The translations under genes were made by a program, and so were the position numbers. A stretch of 64,000 nt of DNA from Branchinecta lynchi (lineage: Eukaryota; Arthropoda; Branchiopoda; Anostraca; Branchinectidae), in NCBI GenBank assembly GCA_023053575.1, contig JAKZAP010000014.1, positions 2,356,001 through 2,420,000 of the forward strand. Direction: 5' to 3'. Positions 53,566-64,000 of the stretch are shown piece by piece. The notes beneath the pieces were generated by a model. It searched no databases. It worked only from the letters and a program-made list of their open reading frames with translations, and had not been told where the DNA came from. Each line of letters starts with the position of its first letter. Position 1 is the first letter of the stretch.

Positions 53566-54768
53566 TGATCTCACATCCTTTATGTTGGACCGAAGCTTTT
53601 ACTGTATTCCTGGAAGACCGCCTATAAGCGCCTTGATACATAAAAGGCTTTCTTTTCAGAAATCAACACCGTCTGTTTTAAAATCGTGGAAGATTTTTAA
53701 GGCTTCTTTATGTTTCTGAATCTTTTTTTCTGACTTCATGGAATAGTGATTTACATGGAGCTTTTGCGAAGCCCCTCTGAGTTTGCTGTTGGCTAATCCC
53801 TCTGTGATTCAAGCGGGACTGGAATATGTGGGAATATTTTGTTTAGCTGTACGAGTATATGAGAATGTATATTCTGCTGGCGATCGTCTTCCAGAGGCGT
53901 TTATAACTCAAAACTTTCGCTTTCTCTTGAGAAAGGCGTGTAATTTATTCAAAATGGTTACATTTCATTATCTCACAAACATGGGATGCATGGAATGTAG
54001 CTGAAAGTTTAACTGAAAAGCCATTTATTTTTGTATCATTTAACTGAGTACGCTGCTTGGATTGTGATTTTTTTTTTTCACTATTTGTTCTTATCTAGAA
54101 TGACGTTCAGAATATCGACGGTCAACCTCACAACTCAAATTTCTACTATGGTGCAGAAAAATTGAATCTCAAAATTGAAATCTCGGCATTTTAGTGGCCA
54201 GGGATCAGCTTACGGAAGGCAGCTCACTGCGTGAACAATTATTCCTATTAAATTACACTATTTGAAAATCGATTGTTCGTAAATAGTAGAGAAACGAAGT
54301 ATCGTATTTTCGCCGAGTTTTCAAGCTTCTTCCAGTGTATAAGTGATTGGTAACTAGATTGTCCTATCTAAGACCTTTTCAGTTAAAGTTTAAAAGTACG
54401 CCTTATATTCTAGATTAATTGTATACTTTGAAACTAGGTTCTGAATTTTAGAAAGAACACGACTTTAGCTGTTACAAAGCTTTCTCCAGCCCCGTTGACT
54501 TATAGGAAAACCACGGTAAAATTCGAATAATCCCTTTTTCTGACGAATGAGCTTATCATGAACAATTTTCGGGAGCATGATAGGCATATAAATTAGCAAA
54601 ATATGGAAAATAGTGCTGTCTAGTTAGTGGTTTGGAATATACCGTAGGAAGATTACTGAAGAGTAGGCTGCTTTAGTATTACAGGTACGACGGGTCCTTT
54701 AAAGAACCCATAAGCTGATATATACTTGCCCTTAGGCGCTCTGCACATTAAAGTCGCTAACTCGTATA
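53566..54768. other. Unassigned sequence
   Basis: A 73-codon plus frame at 53783-54004 contains NVYSAGDRLPEAFITQNF but no domain I can name. Otherwise nothing recognised. Confidence 0.3.
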
Positions 54769-56160
54769 ATAGAGCTAGAAGCTCATATGGCACTTGCAAG
54801 GCTGGGTCGGAAGATGAAAGTAGGAATTTGCCAATTCGTGGGTTTGTTGCTATCATTTATTTGTAAGCAAAACTCTCAAGATAAAAATGATCACATGTCC
54901 GTGGAAATCAAGAGAATGGATCGTGTCGTAAAAAGTATTTTGTTTCTGCACTTGGCTGTGATGATGTGCACTTTAAGGGCGCTAGAAATTCACCTGTAAT
55001 CAAAACCCTCAAGGCAAAAATTATCATGGGCCCTTTTCATTTCATTCATTTCATTTATTTATTTCCTCAAAGAATATATAATGAGGAGTACTAAAATAAA
55101 TTTAAAAAACACTTACAAATAACTTTAATAACAATAAATAACAATTGACGTACATTTAACAAAGCACTGCACTTACTTAACTATTAGCTTTTTAGCGAAA
55201 AACGGAAACAGATTCTTCAGAGTCAGAATATTATTAGCTTTAGCTACAAAATTATCATGAACATATATTAATACTCCTTGAGCCCAAGTTGACTGGGAAA
55301 CATGAATTGAAACAATGCATAAAACGGATACGTCAGCTACGATACTTTGAGGGTGCTAGAAATTCATGTTTAAGCAAAACCCTGTGGCACAAAGACCATG
55401 GGCCCTCAGGGAGTATGAAAAACATCGTTTGATCAAACAAAATTATCACTTTGCGGTTAAGATGCGCACTTTAAGGGAGCTGAAATTAATTTCAAGCAAA
55501 ACCCTTGAGGCAAAAATTGCTCATGGGCTCATGGGACCATTAAAAAGTATTTTTGTTTAAAAGTATCCTTTTCACTTTGTGGTTAAGATGAGTGGGCCTA
55601 TCTGTGAAGGATCTGGGAAGTGAAAATTTCCAAGCCAATCTTGTCAAGTCTCTATTGTTCAGGTGAAGTTTCATCGTCCTAGCACATCTGGAACTACTAA
55701 CTCGCGACCTCCCGAATTCCGGACCCTCCTCCTGCAACTCCCCACAGTGCCCGAATCCAGTCAGGTTATGTCTCTGCGGCTTGTGTTTGTTCTTCCCACC
55801 AAGTTTCATCCCGATCGCTCCACTCTAAGTGTGTCACTAGATTTTCGGTTCTCCCCTCCAGTCCCCCTCCCCCCCCCCCTACATTCATCGGAGACGTTCC
55901 GCACTTGGTTTAGGGCATTTGAGACACGAGGTCTTTCCAAATAAAGTTTCATGAAGATCCTATTACCCGTTCGAAAGTTATACAGACCTCAAGATTCCGG
56001 ATTCACCGTCCCTCCACTCCCCCCCCCACGATGGTCGGATCGGAAAACTGACTGTTTCTAAGCCAATCTTGCCCAGTCTCTAATGTTCAATCCAGTTTTC
56101 ATCGTCCTAGCACATCTGGAAGTACCTTGAACCGCGATCACCGCAATTCCTGGATCCATG
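54769..56160 (-). mobile_element. Family A/D composite with nested tails
   Basis: It starts with the reversed right end (54769-54796, AAGCTCATATGGCACTTG). D sub-units (GATGTGCACTTTAAGGGCGC, AAACCCTCAAGGCAAAAA) lie at 54800-55020 and 55340-55600, then reversed family A modules (CAAGTTTCATCCCGATCG, AGATTCCGGATTCACC) at 55610-56160. 55030-55260 is an antisense LINE tail (TCATTTCATTTATTTATTTC) and 55265-55345 a short Penelope-like piece (GAGCCCAAGTTGACTGGGAA). No protein is encoded. Confidence 0.65.
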
Positions 56161-56640
56161 AAAATTTACGGTTAAGTGAAAAATATGCCATGCACTTTGC
56201 GGTTACAATGCGCACTTAGGAATCCATTTTGTAAGCAAACGCACTGATGATCCATTTTGTAAGCAAACGCACTGATACACAAATGATCGTGGGCCCTTGG
56301 GCCATGAAAGTAAGTATTTTTGTTTTTCATTTTGCGGCTAAAGATGCGCACTTGACGGTTATTTCTAGAGCTGAAGAATTGTAAGCAAAATAGCCTACTT
56401 GGGACACGGATGTGCCCTTTGGGATCTTAAAATATTTTCGTTTCTCAAAATTGTTTTTTTTTCTACTTTGCGGTAAGACTGGCGCTTTGAGTATGTTAGT
56501 TAAGTCATTTTAAGCAAAACCCTTACAGCAAAAATGATCATTGGCCCTTGTGAATCTCCAAAATGTTTCTTTTGGTCAAAAGCTTCTTTTTTTTCACTTT
56601 GCAGTTCAGATACACACTTTAAAGTATTATTTCCATTTTC
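56161..56640 (-). repeat. Family D sub-repeats
   Basis: Repeated ACTTTGCGGTTA..ATGCGCACTT, TTTTGTAAGCAAAC and GATCATTGGCCCTT words, about 80-120 bp apart. A 26-bp piece (GATCCATTTTGTAAGC...) is doubled at about 56222-56270. Confidence 0.65.
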
Positions 56641-56768
56641 TCCGCCCGTTCACGGATTTCTTATCCCTCCATTGTCTCCCTGACTTTGACAAGATATGCA
56701 ATCTGTCTCACTTGTTCAAAGATACTGAGAGCACGATCTTTGCACTTGTTGTCCTTGTTGAGCACATA
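56641..56768. other. Unassigned sequence
   Basis: No gene or repeat recognised. Confidence 0.3.
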
Positions 56769-57911
56769 AACAAGACCAAAGGTTTCGATGGGATCCCAAA
56801 AATTAAATATCTGATCCAGACAACTGGGTCTTGTCTTAGCCAGATCCAGTCATCGCCAGACTCCTTGAACATTTTTACAATTAAAATCCAGAATCAGATT
56901 AAGGCCAAATAGCTAATCACCTGAGAAAACCAAGTTCAGATATGAATTCAGCATGTGTGTTTACCCCTATAAGTCATATCTGTTTTGACTAAAACTTCCT
57001 GCCACTTCTGCCAATTTCCCGGTTTCGGCCGAACTCTAGAACTACTTGTCCGGCGAAAAAAGAAAGCTCAAAGACGAAATCAGGGTATCTTCTTTCCCCA
57101 GTAATGAACATCTAATCGACTTCAAATAAAAATTTAGCTTATGACAAATTTTCCGATTCCAGCCGGATTCCGGTCGAACTTTATGTCCGGGTAAAATATG
57201 ACTGTCATACAGAGACTCATCATCTCTTCTTACCCCTACATCGCTTATCTAATCAACTAGAAATAAAACTTTAACTTCCAACAGTTTTCCGGTTTTGGCC
57301 GGATTCCGGGCGAACTACATGTCCGGGTAGAAAATTGTTTCCACATAAGTGTTCAGCATGTCTTCTTGCCCTAAATCGAATATCTAATCAACTCCAAATA
57401 AAACTTTTTATTTTGACGAACTTTCCGGTTTGGGCCGGATTCCGGTCGAAATACTTGTCCGTCGGGAAAATAGTTTTCACCATCGTCTTCAGCATGACTT
57501 CCTACCTCTAAATCGAACATCTAATGTACTTCAAATAAAACTTTTACTTTCAACAAACTTTCCGGTTTCGGCTGGATTTCGGGCGAACTACTTTGTCCGA
57601 TGGTCAAATGGTTTTCACCATCATGTTCAGCATGTCTTCTTACCCCATAATCGACTATCACATTAGCTGTTTCAAAATATTTTGTTTGCCCCTTAATTTG
57701 AACCCCCTCCCCCACCCCTAAATGTAGGGCTACAAAGCCCATCTACGAATTTGACTGGTCCGACGCCCCAACGAATCCTCACACGAAGTTTCATCAAAAT
57801 ACCTCATTCCCTTCGAGAGTTATCGTGCTTACAGACGGACGGACGGACAGACGGACAACTTTTGCGATGTCATAGGTATCCTTCCACTTACGTCTTGGGA
57901 TCCCAAAAACA
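56769..57911 (-). mobile_element. Family B element
   Basis: In this orientation it starts CAAGACCAAAGGTTTCGATG and ends CTTACGTCTTGGGATCCCAA. It matches 46188-47632 closely but has fewer 137-bp sub-units and a shorter GGACGGAC run (57834-57858). GGGATCCC is present at both ends. No protein. Confidence 0.85.
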
Positions 57912-57961
57912 ATAGAGATATTGACGCATATTCGCTGAGTGTTTCTTATACGTAGGAGCAG

Positions 57962-58021
57962 GGACCCATAAATTTCCTGTTAAGTTTCCTTACAAACTTA
58001 ACAGGAGAGTTATGGGTCCCT
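57962..58021. repeat. Long hairpin
   Basis: GGGACCCATAA, TTTCCTGTTAAGTTT, a CCTTAC loop, AAACTTAACAGGA and TTATGGGTCCC form a near-perfect inverted repeat of about 25-bp arms. It lies between family B and family A pieces. It is likely a junction palindrome rather than a transcription signal. Confidence 0.85.
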
Positions 58022-58059
58022 GGTAGGAGGGAATCAGTAGCCATTACCACGAAATTGGT

Positions 58060-58900
58060 GCAAGGCAACCTGGGAGCGATCTAGCGAAATGAGTAAAATA
58101 AACAAAAATGGTGCTGGCATAGGAGTCAAACGACTGAAGCGATTTGAATGAAACGTGAATGAAGGGAGATCATTTGCCCTAGATGATATATGTTAAGACC
58201 CGAACCTGATCAAATCATGGGGGGGGGGGAAGGGTTGCTGGAATCTCCTCCGAAAATTCGAGCGAAGCTTGATAGGTGGTAAGAAAAGATGCTTCCGATG
58301 ATCGACTGATTTCCGCTGCCTCCCCCCTCCCTCCTAGTCGTCGGATCGAGTACACCATATGCCTGACAAGTTTCTCAAAGTACCTTAAATCTAGATCACG
58401 GAGTTCTGGAACCGCCCTTCCTACAACTCCCCCACAGTGTCCGGTTCTGGTCTGGTCCCGATGAAAAATTCTTTGACTGTGTAGTTGTATGGTAGTTGTA
58501 CGAAAAATTGCATGTATTGATGTGTAGTAGTATGGAATACCTTGATTTAACATGCCTCCGACTGTAGTGCCGTAGTAGCGTCCAGTTTGCTAGCAGCAGC
58601 ATGCAGGGGCAACAGTTACTACTGCATGCTACTTTGTCGTACAACTCCCATACGATTAATTCTCAAAATTTTTTCATCGCGGTTTTGTCAATGATTCCTC
58701 TAGGGCTGGGTAAGAGGACTAAAGTAGGAATTTGCCAATCCGTGGGTTTGTTATCATTTTTAAGCAAAACCCTTGAGATAAGAATGATCATGGGCTAGTG
58801 GGGATCATGAAAATGTATATTTTGCTTAAATTATATTTTGTTATTTGAGATTAAAATGAGTACTTTATAGGAGTTGCATCATAAGCATTCTAGCACTCGC
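58060..58900. mobile_element. Family A and D fragments
   Basis: GATTTGAATGAAACGTGAAT, a G-run at 58219-58229, then ATGAGTACTTTATAGG and AAGCAAAACCCTTGAGATAA (D words at 58740-58790). Orientation is mixed and no element ends are seen. Confidence 0.5.
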
Positions 58901-59239
58901 AAAGTCTAAACCCCTCCCCTCCTCCACCCAAGATGAAGCCACGACTCGATCCGACTGCTGGGTCATCTAGTGGCGAGGCTCGAAAGTGCCCGACATGGAT
59001 CATATTTTGACTATGGATCTAACAAAATGTTTTTATTGCAGCAGGCATATGGAAAATCTGTAAACTAATTATTTGTATTGTCGATTTCTTTTTAAGTTTT
59101 TTTTTTGTTTTAATTAATTCCCGTAGTCCAAAGAATTAAGAATGTAAACTAGATCACAATAAACTAATGCCGTAAATGATACTAAATTCGTTATATTGAT
59201 TTCTTGAAGTTTCTGAAATTGATCTATAAATAATATTCA
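58901..59239. other. Unassigned sequence
   Basis: No gene recognised. Confidence 0.3.
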
Positions 59240-59491
59240 GTTTCTGAGAATTGAATAGAATAGTAATTTATTCGCTCACACTTTCACGGTTACAAAACCA
59301 AAACTGTCGTGCACAAATTTATCATAACATACACATTTAAAAGTACGCACAACTTGTCACAGGCTATATAGAATTTTAACAATCTTTGGTACAAAACTAT
59401 TTTGGTAACGGCTGTGTTTGGCCGCTACTGTTTGGAATATTGAGATCTTTGTAGAGACTGCTCGCTCTTGCCTTTCCCTTACATTGTTTTA

Positions 59492-59523
<32 letters not shown>

Positions 59524-60060
59524 GAAACGCATTGTTGATGGGCTGCGAAATAAGTAAAAAAAAAAAAATTTGCCGATCTCAAGGCCTAGGTTCAGTCCCC
59601 GTTTCTCCAAGTTATCAGTTGTGTACGTACTAAGAAGAAGGGAGTAGGGTACTTTTGGGCCTTTACGGATAATATGGAGAGCGCGTTTTTGGATTCTTTC
59701 AATGCGTGAGTTTGATCTGCAGGTAGAAGAAAATGCCACACTGCGCATGCGCACTCCATTAATGGTCTTGTGGAAGAGGTATAAATCCCGAGGATGTGAA
59801 CACGTAGGACATTATGCTCTGATAAAAGCTTTAACATGTGCAGGCTTGAGTTGTCCTCCCAGCCTGGGTATGTTTCCTACCAATCCCGAACGCCAATAGC
59901 TCTGCCCAGGCTCTTCTCTTTTTTCTGACCCCATCCGTTTGAACATTTATTCCGTCTGTATTATGGGTTGCCTCTGTGATACCCTTCCAGATTCCAGAAT
60001 GTTGAGGGTACAGCGTCCTGGACCTCCCGTGTGGTTTTTCATCTTTCCGGATCATCTGGA
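59240..60060 (-). pseudogene. LINE RT C-terminal remnant
   Basis: Minus strand, in two alternating frames: STRPLMECACAVWHFLLPAD at about 59790-59730, then RIERIQKRALHIIRKG and PKVPYSLLLSTYTTDNLEKR. This is the post-RT tail (R.L.EYA.PVWH, ..IQ.RAL.II) also seen in the RT at 62636. A 30-base G-run (59492-59521) and A-run lie just 3'. The palm is missing and frames are shifted. Upstream frames to 60060 may be decayed RT as well. Confidence 0.75.
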
Positions 60061-61304
60061 CGAGAAGGAAGCCGGGTCTTTAGTGTCTAGTCGATTCACA
60101 TCGGTAGTCGTTTTTGCCGAAAATATACATCGGGATATTCTAAGAAAGTTTCACTATTTGTCACCGTCGATCTTTATCTCAGCATTTCATCCATAAGTGC
60201 CTTCGTGGTTCGAAAACAAGTTAATTATGCACGCTTTTACCACCCCCTGCTCCAGATAGGAATCATGGATGAGATGCTCTTAATCTTAATTTGTTTTCCA
60301 AGATACTCGAGCTGATTTTACATCGAACCGCCCTCCTGTAAAGACTAGCCACTCCGTTAATCCCTAAAAAGCTAATCCCATCCTGGTTAGGCGACATTTC
60401 TTTTGTCTTTCGATTCTAAGGAAACAAAAGAGAAACTGAACAGGAGAAGGGAAAATGGGTGGAATTAGGGAGGGGATATAAAAAGAGCTACAAAAGTTAT
60501 CCCCGGGAAGAAAGCCAGTGGTGAAATGTTGAAAGGTGCTTAAAAGGCGACAGAAAAAAGACAACTTTCAATCCCTCCAAAGAGCAGCTGAAGTTCATTT
60601 CTCGTGGGACAAAAGTTTGGTAGAATTTTGTTGTCGTTATGGAAGATGTGGAAAGGGAAAAGACAAGAAGACGGATAATGAGTGCCAGGTGATAGGGATT
60701 CCCTGCGTTCTCAAGTTAGGCTGTAAGTGAACACCGTCTTTTTAAAGGGGTAATTCGGAGCTTTCTCGCATTTGGCAGTGGCTAGTACTTTCACTAATTT
60801 GTCTTATCGACAGTTGATAAGGCAGACATTTGAAAGATGCGTCGCCAGTGCCAGACCATGCGACTATCCGGCCTGTGTTTACACTACTTATGCTTAAAGG
60901 GAATGTCGTACTTATGATAGTAGTTCAGTCTACTTCAGTAGTATTTCCATCTATTCTCGTTTCCTGAGATTCTGCACTTCATTAAGTGATACACTGATTA
61001 TCACGCTTGCCATGTTTGTTCTTTTACTTGACGTACCCGGCTCCCGGTCATTGTTTCCGAGAGCTTTTCGGTCAGAAAACCGGTTATACAAATTTTCCAC
61101 GTTTGTCATTCAGGGCCACGGACCTGGACCTTGTCTAATTTGATGTAAGCGTAGCTAAGTTTTAAGTAGACAACTATCTGAGAACATCTGAGCAGAAACA
61201 ATATATAGTGGCAGTTGTTGTTTAACAATCAGTCGGATTTAATAGAAGAAAATTCATATCTGCCAAGATAATCCGAGCCTCTGAACACTCATTGAGTTTT
61301 TTTA
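60061..61304. other. Unassigned sequence
   Basis: No gene or repeat recognised. Small open frames (for example 60536-60730) show no domain. Confidence 0.35.
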
Positions 61305-62635
61305 GTTTTCAGTTTTTAGTTTAATACTCTTTATTATACAAACCAACTTTTACATGCTAAACTACATAAATACACCTTTTATAACCCTCTTAACATCCTT
61401 TATACATGTAGCCGATACTTCTGACTGCATGAAAGCCCGAATGGGCCTGTGGTGGCAGTAAAAAAAAAAATTCACGATTCATGTTACATTAATTTTCTTA
61501 TACTTTTTAAAATAGAAGAAAACTGAAAGAGAAAGAAGAAAAAGAAATGAAGAAAGAAAGCAAAGAAAAAAATAACAACAACAAACGGTAGTAAGTGGGA
61601 AACCATGCTGTCGTACCAAAATCAACCAATCAACTCAACAAATGGATTAAAATTGTATGTGGACTAGATTGACAGTGGACTAGATTGACAGACTTGTTGC
61701 TGTATAGGATGAATTGGATCTTTTTTTATTTGCAACTAGTTGTACATGAGGTTAGGATTTCGTTCAGTTGTGTTCACAATCTTTCTGCTTTTTTCTTCTT
61801 TATTTACTCCACTTGTTTCCCGTCTGGAATTTGTGGGTAAATAAATGAATTCTTATTATCACTATTCTTGTCCCCTGGCAGCCACCCGTATTTTCCAAAA
61901 CCTCCCAATTTAGAGCAAGAAATTAAATTAAAGTTTGAGAGCTGCATTAATTAATGTTTAATAATTGTTGTCGAACAGTTGTGTAATGCATATCCTCATA
62001 TGGACCACCGGTAGTTATGTTCCTGTAATCAGCACTGAATATGTATATATTGCTCTAGTATTGCCTCTCGAAAGCTACTCTAACAAGTATTCTGTGAGCC
62101 CAAGCTGACTTTGAAACATTTATTCAAACAATGTTTACGTTGTAAACATTGTTTGAATAAATACTCTAACAAGAATAGGAGGAATTATAAATTTTAAACT
62201 GACATGTTCTGCAATTATGTTTGTTATCGGATTGTGTTTTAAAATGTTTTAAAATTTTAAAATTGTAGTTCAGTTCAGTTTATTTTACGACCCAAATACA
62301 TTTAACTATGTTGCCAGTACCCGCCCCAAGAAAGGTACAAAAAAACACTTGCAGTTGGGCGGGTACATGAAACTCATTTCCTAACTAATAATTAACTAGA
62401 AACAAAACATACCAGAAAAGAGCACTAAAACAAGAAATAATAACCAATCGCTCATCAACTCATTTAATAATAATAATGATTCAGTTTCAATTTATTTCAG
62501 TTTATTTAATAATAAAGCAAAACATATCTCTCGTGGGCAGAGCCCAAATACGATGTTTTTGTAGTCATAAATAAAGATAAAATAAATCGTCAACAGATAA
62601 TTTAAAAGGAAAAAAAGTAACAAGGCAGAACAATG
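61305..62635. other. Antisense LINE tails and unassigned sequence
   Basis: 61310-61465 (TTTAGTTTAATACTCTTTA to ATGGGCCTGTGG), 62270-62350 (AGTTCAGTTCAGTTTATTTT) and 62485-62590 (TTTCAGTTTATTTAATAATA) read as antisense 3' ends of LINEs; the last is probably the 3' UTR of the RT at 62636. 61675-61690 has a doubled GTGGACTAGATTGACA. Confidence 0.5.
62092..62163. repeat. Palindromic Penelope-like fragment
   Basis: TTTATTCAAACAATGTTTAC is followed after GT by its reverse complement (GTAAACATTGTTTGAATAAA). The outer GAGCCCAAGCTGACTTTGAA is present on the left only. It is the terminal part of the Penelope-like repeat in head-to-head arrangement. Confidence 0.8.
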
Positions 62636-63724
62636 CTAAAGAGCATTGTACTGCTTTACGAAGCTCGGCACAAAGCTTCTACTGTAGCGCATAGTGTTAC
62701 AGTAGATTGGGGTCAGTTTGGGAACCTTTTCAGCCACTTCTCGGGGGGGACGAGATCTTACAGGAACAAAGGGTGGGGGAAGGAATGAACGGTACATCGG
62801 ATGCTGGAGAAGGGATGAGCCAAAGTTGCGGCATAGTTTTTTGCGGCGGGAAGAAAGGGATTCAATTTTAAATTGTTTGAGGTAAAAAGAGTATGGTAGG
62901 GGGGGACCGCCATAGATAATTTGCAGCGATCTCTTCTGAACTCGCTCTATTTTATCAGTTTTGTCTTGGGTAAGAGCAAAGTGCCAAACCGGACAAGCAT
63001 ATTCGACTAAGGGTCGGATGAAAGAGCAAAACATTAGCTTTAGCTTGTCCTTAGGAACCCGAAACTTTTTCAGTGTTTTTAGCAGTTGAATTGCGCTGTT
63101 AGCTTTCTTTACAACTGTCTTTGTATTTTCATGCCGTGAAAGGTCAGAAGAGATCACTACACCTAGTAGCGTTATTTTATCCCTGATGAGCCCAGAGTCG
63201 ATAGGAGGTTCGAAAGACGGCCGAGTTTTTCTGAGAAAAGAAAAGGTCGAAACCGAGCACTTATCTTTATTCACGACCATATTCATTTCAGTCGCCTCTG
63301 AGGTGACCTGGTCGATGAAACCGGCAGCGTTACTTTTGAAATCCTCAGATACGACTTCCGCTAGGGACAGGTCGTCAACGTATTTCCATCTGTCCTCCAG
63401 CCCAGCAGCAATTTCATTTATCATGAGGAGGAAGCACAGCGGACCGATCACAGTTCCTTGTGGAACTCCACAAAAAACTGGTGAAGAAGTAGAAAAATGG
63501 CCTTTATACTTTACAGTTTGCTCTCTATTTGTCAAGAAGCTCTTGATGATTTTGACGATAAAATCGGGTATATTTTTTTCCGCCATTTTTTCCAAAAGAA
63601 TTTTATGGTCAACAAGGTCAAATGCCTTTTTAAAATCAATTGCAATTAAATTTATCCATTTGCCAGGTTCATCTAGATGTTTTAAAATAAAATCAATCAA
63701 ATTAACTAGGTAATGGACTGTCAA
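62636..63724 (-). pseudogene. CR1/Jockey/L2-like reverse transcriptase domain, best preserved
   Basis: A 362-codon open frame. Visible motifs: IAIDFKKAFDLVDH (motif A, catalytic Asp about residue 30), GVPQGTVIGPLCF (86-98, motif B), KYVDDLSLAE (114-123; YVDD with Val in place of Ala), VNKDKCSV, LLGVVISSDLS (motif E), then a thumb with RPLVEYACPVWHF and ERVQKRSLQIIYGG and the family tail RPPREVAEKVPKLTP ... YNAL. The palm is intact, but the frame lacks the fingers, which lie upstream in another frame. The enzyme copies element RNA at nicked target DNA; without endonuclease and with the shift this copy should be dead. Confidence 0.9.
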
Positions 63725-63945
63725 ACACTTAGGAATGTTACCAAACTGCTTTCGATCTTTTCAGTTACTTTCGTAAATTCTGCTGAAAATTGATGTAACT
63801 GTGATCGGCCGAGCACCAGAGAAATCATTAGGTACTCCTTTCTTTGGAATGGGGGTGATAAAACTTTTCTTCCATTTCTTTGGAAATAACCTGTTCGCGT
63901 TAAAAAAGAAAAATGATAAGAAAAAACCATGAACCTTGGCCTAAC
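63725..63945 (-). pseudogene. Upstream (fingers) part of the same RT, frameshifted
   Basis: Minus strand from about 63902: NANRLFPKKWKKSFITPIPK then KGVPNDFSGARPITVTSIFS and RIYESN, the W....I.PIPK...P.....RPI..TS...R..E signature of RT fingers. It ends at a TGA near 63763. QFGNIPKCLTVHYLVN resumes in the frame of the main domain after about 10 bp. About 10-15 residues normally between these segments are missing, so a small deletion caused the shift. The rest of the element lies beyond the window end or is lost. Confidence 0.8.
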
Positions 63946-64000
63946 AAATACTTTTTCAGTTTATTTTTAAATAGCCCCAGGTGCTCAGCCGCCCGAATGC

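Noticed and set aside
57962..58021. Rho-independent terminator
   Set aside because: Eukaryotic context, no T-run, and no upstream gene.

Overview
This is a repeat-dominated stretch of an animal nuclear genome, most likely an invertebrate. Two pieces of conserved gene sequence have normal GT-AG splice sites: two exons of a mitochondrial BolA-like protein (BOLA3 type) and one exon of a ZIP zinc transporter. The rest is satellite DNA, non-LTR retrotransposon remnants (CR1/Jockey/L2-like and others), Penelope-like fragments and small non-autonomous elements. There are no operons, ribosome-binding sites or bacterial genes. The lineage cannot be fixed from the window alone. A run of exactly 100 N at 11727-11826 is an assembly gap.

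Layout. 1-2563 and 11827-19099 are satellite arrays (monomer about 220 bp) carrying a recurring cassette that looks protein-coding. 3858-6024 is a complete copy of a dispersed repeat called here family A, expanded internally into about seven 281-bp tandem units. 6179-10553 holds two BOLA3 exons; their 4.2-kb intron is filled with DNA-transposon derivatives, including a hAT-like element with a perfect 8-bp target duplication. 19640-24705 holds reverse-transcriptase remnants, a family B element and short tandem duplications. 24706-33115 is mostly family A, a 218-bp array split by family B, and small elements, one with a tRNA-like head. 33258-33491 is the ZIP exon. 33600-49450 alternates family A, B and E copies with RT pseudogenes and ends in an inverted pair of Penelope-like fragments that carry hammerhead-ribozyme-like motifs. 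49450-64000 has two doubtful coding stretches, more A/B/D copies, RT remnants, and the best preserved RT domain (62636-63724, minus strand).

The strongest observations are four: (1) a 44-nt hammerhead-like fold in the Penelope-like repeat, with a compensatory base-pair change between copies; (2) two large non-coding repeat families, A and B, that share a module (a run of GTCC/GTCT followed by GATGAAACTTGG) but have different ends, with an apparent empty site for B; (3) satellite formation inside a family A element; (4) a 35-40 residue coding-like motif repeated as separate exon-like blocks within the satellite. Coordinates of repeat copies are estimates read by eye unless given as exact.
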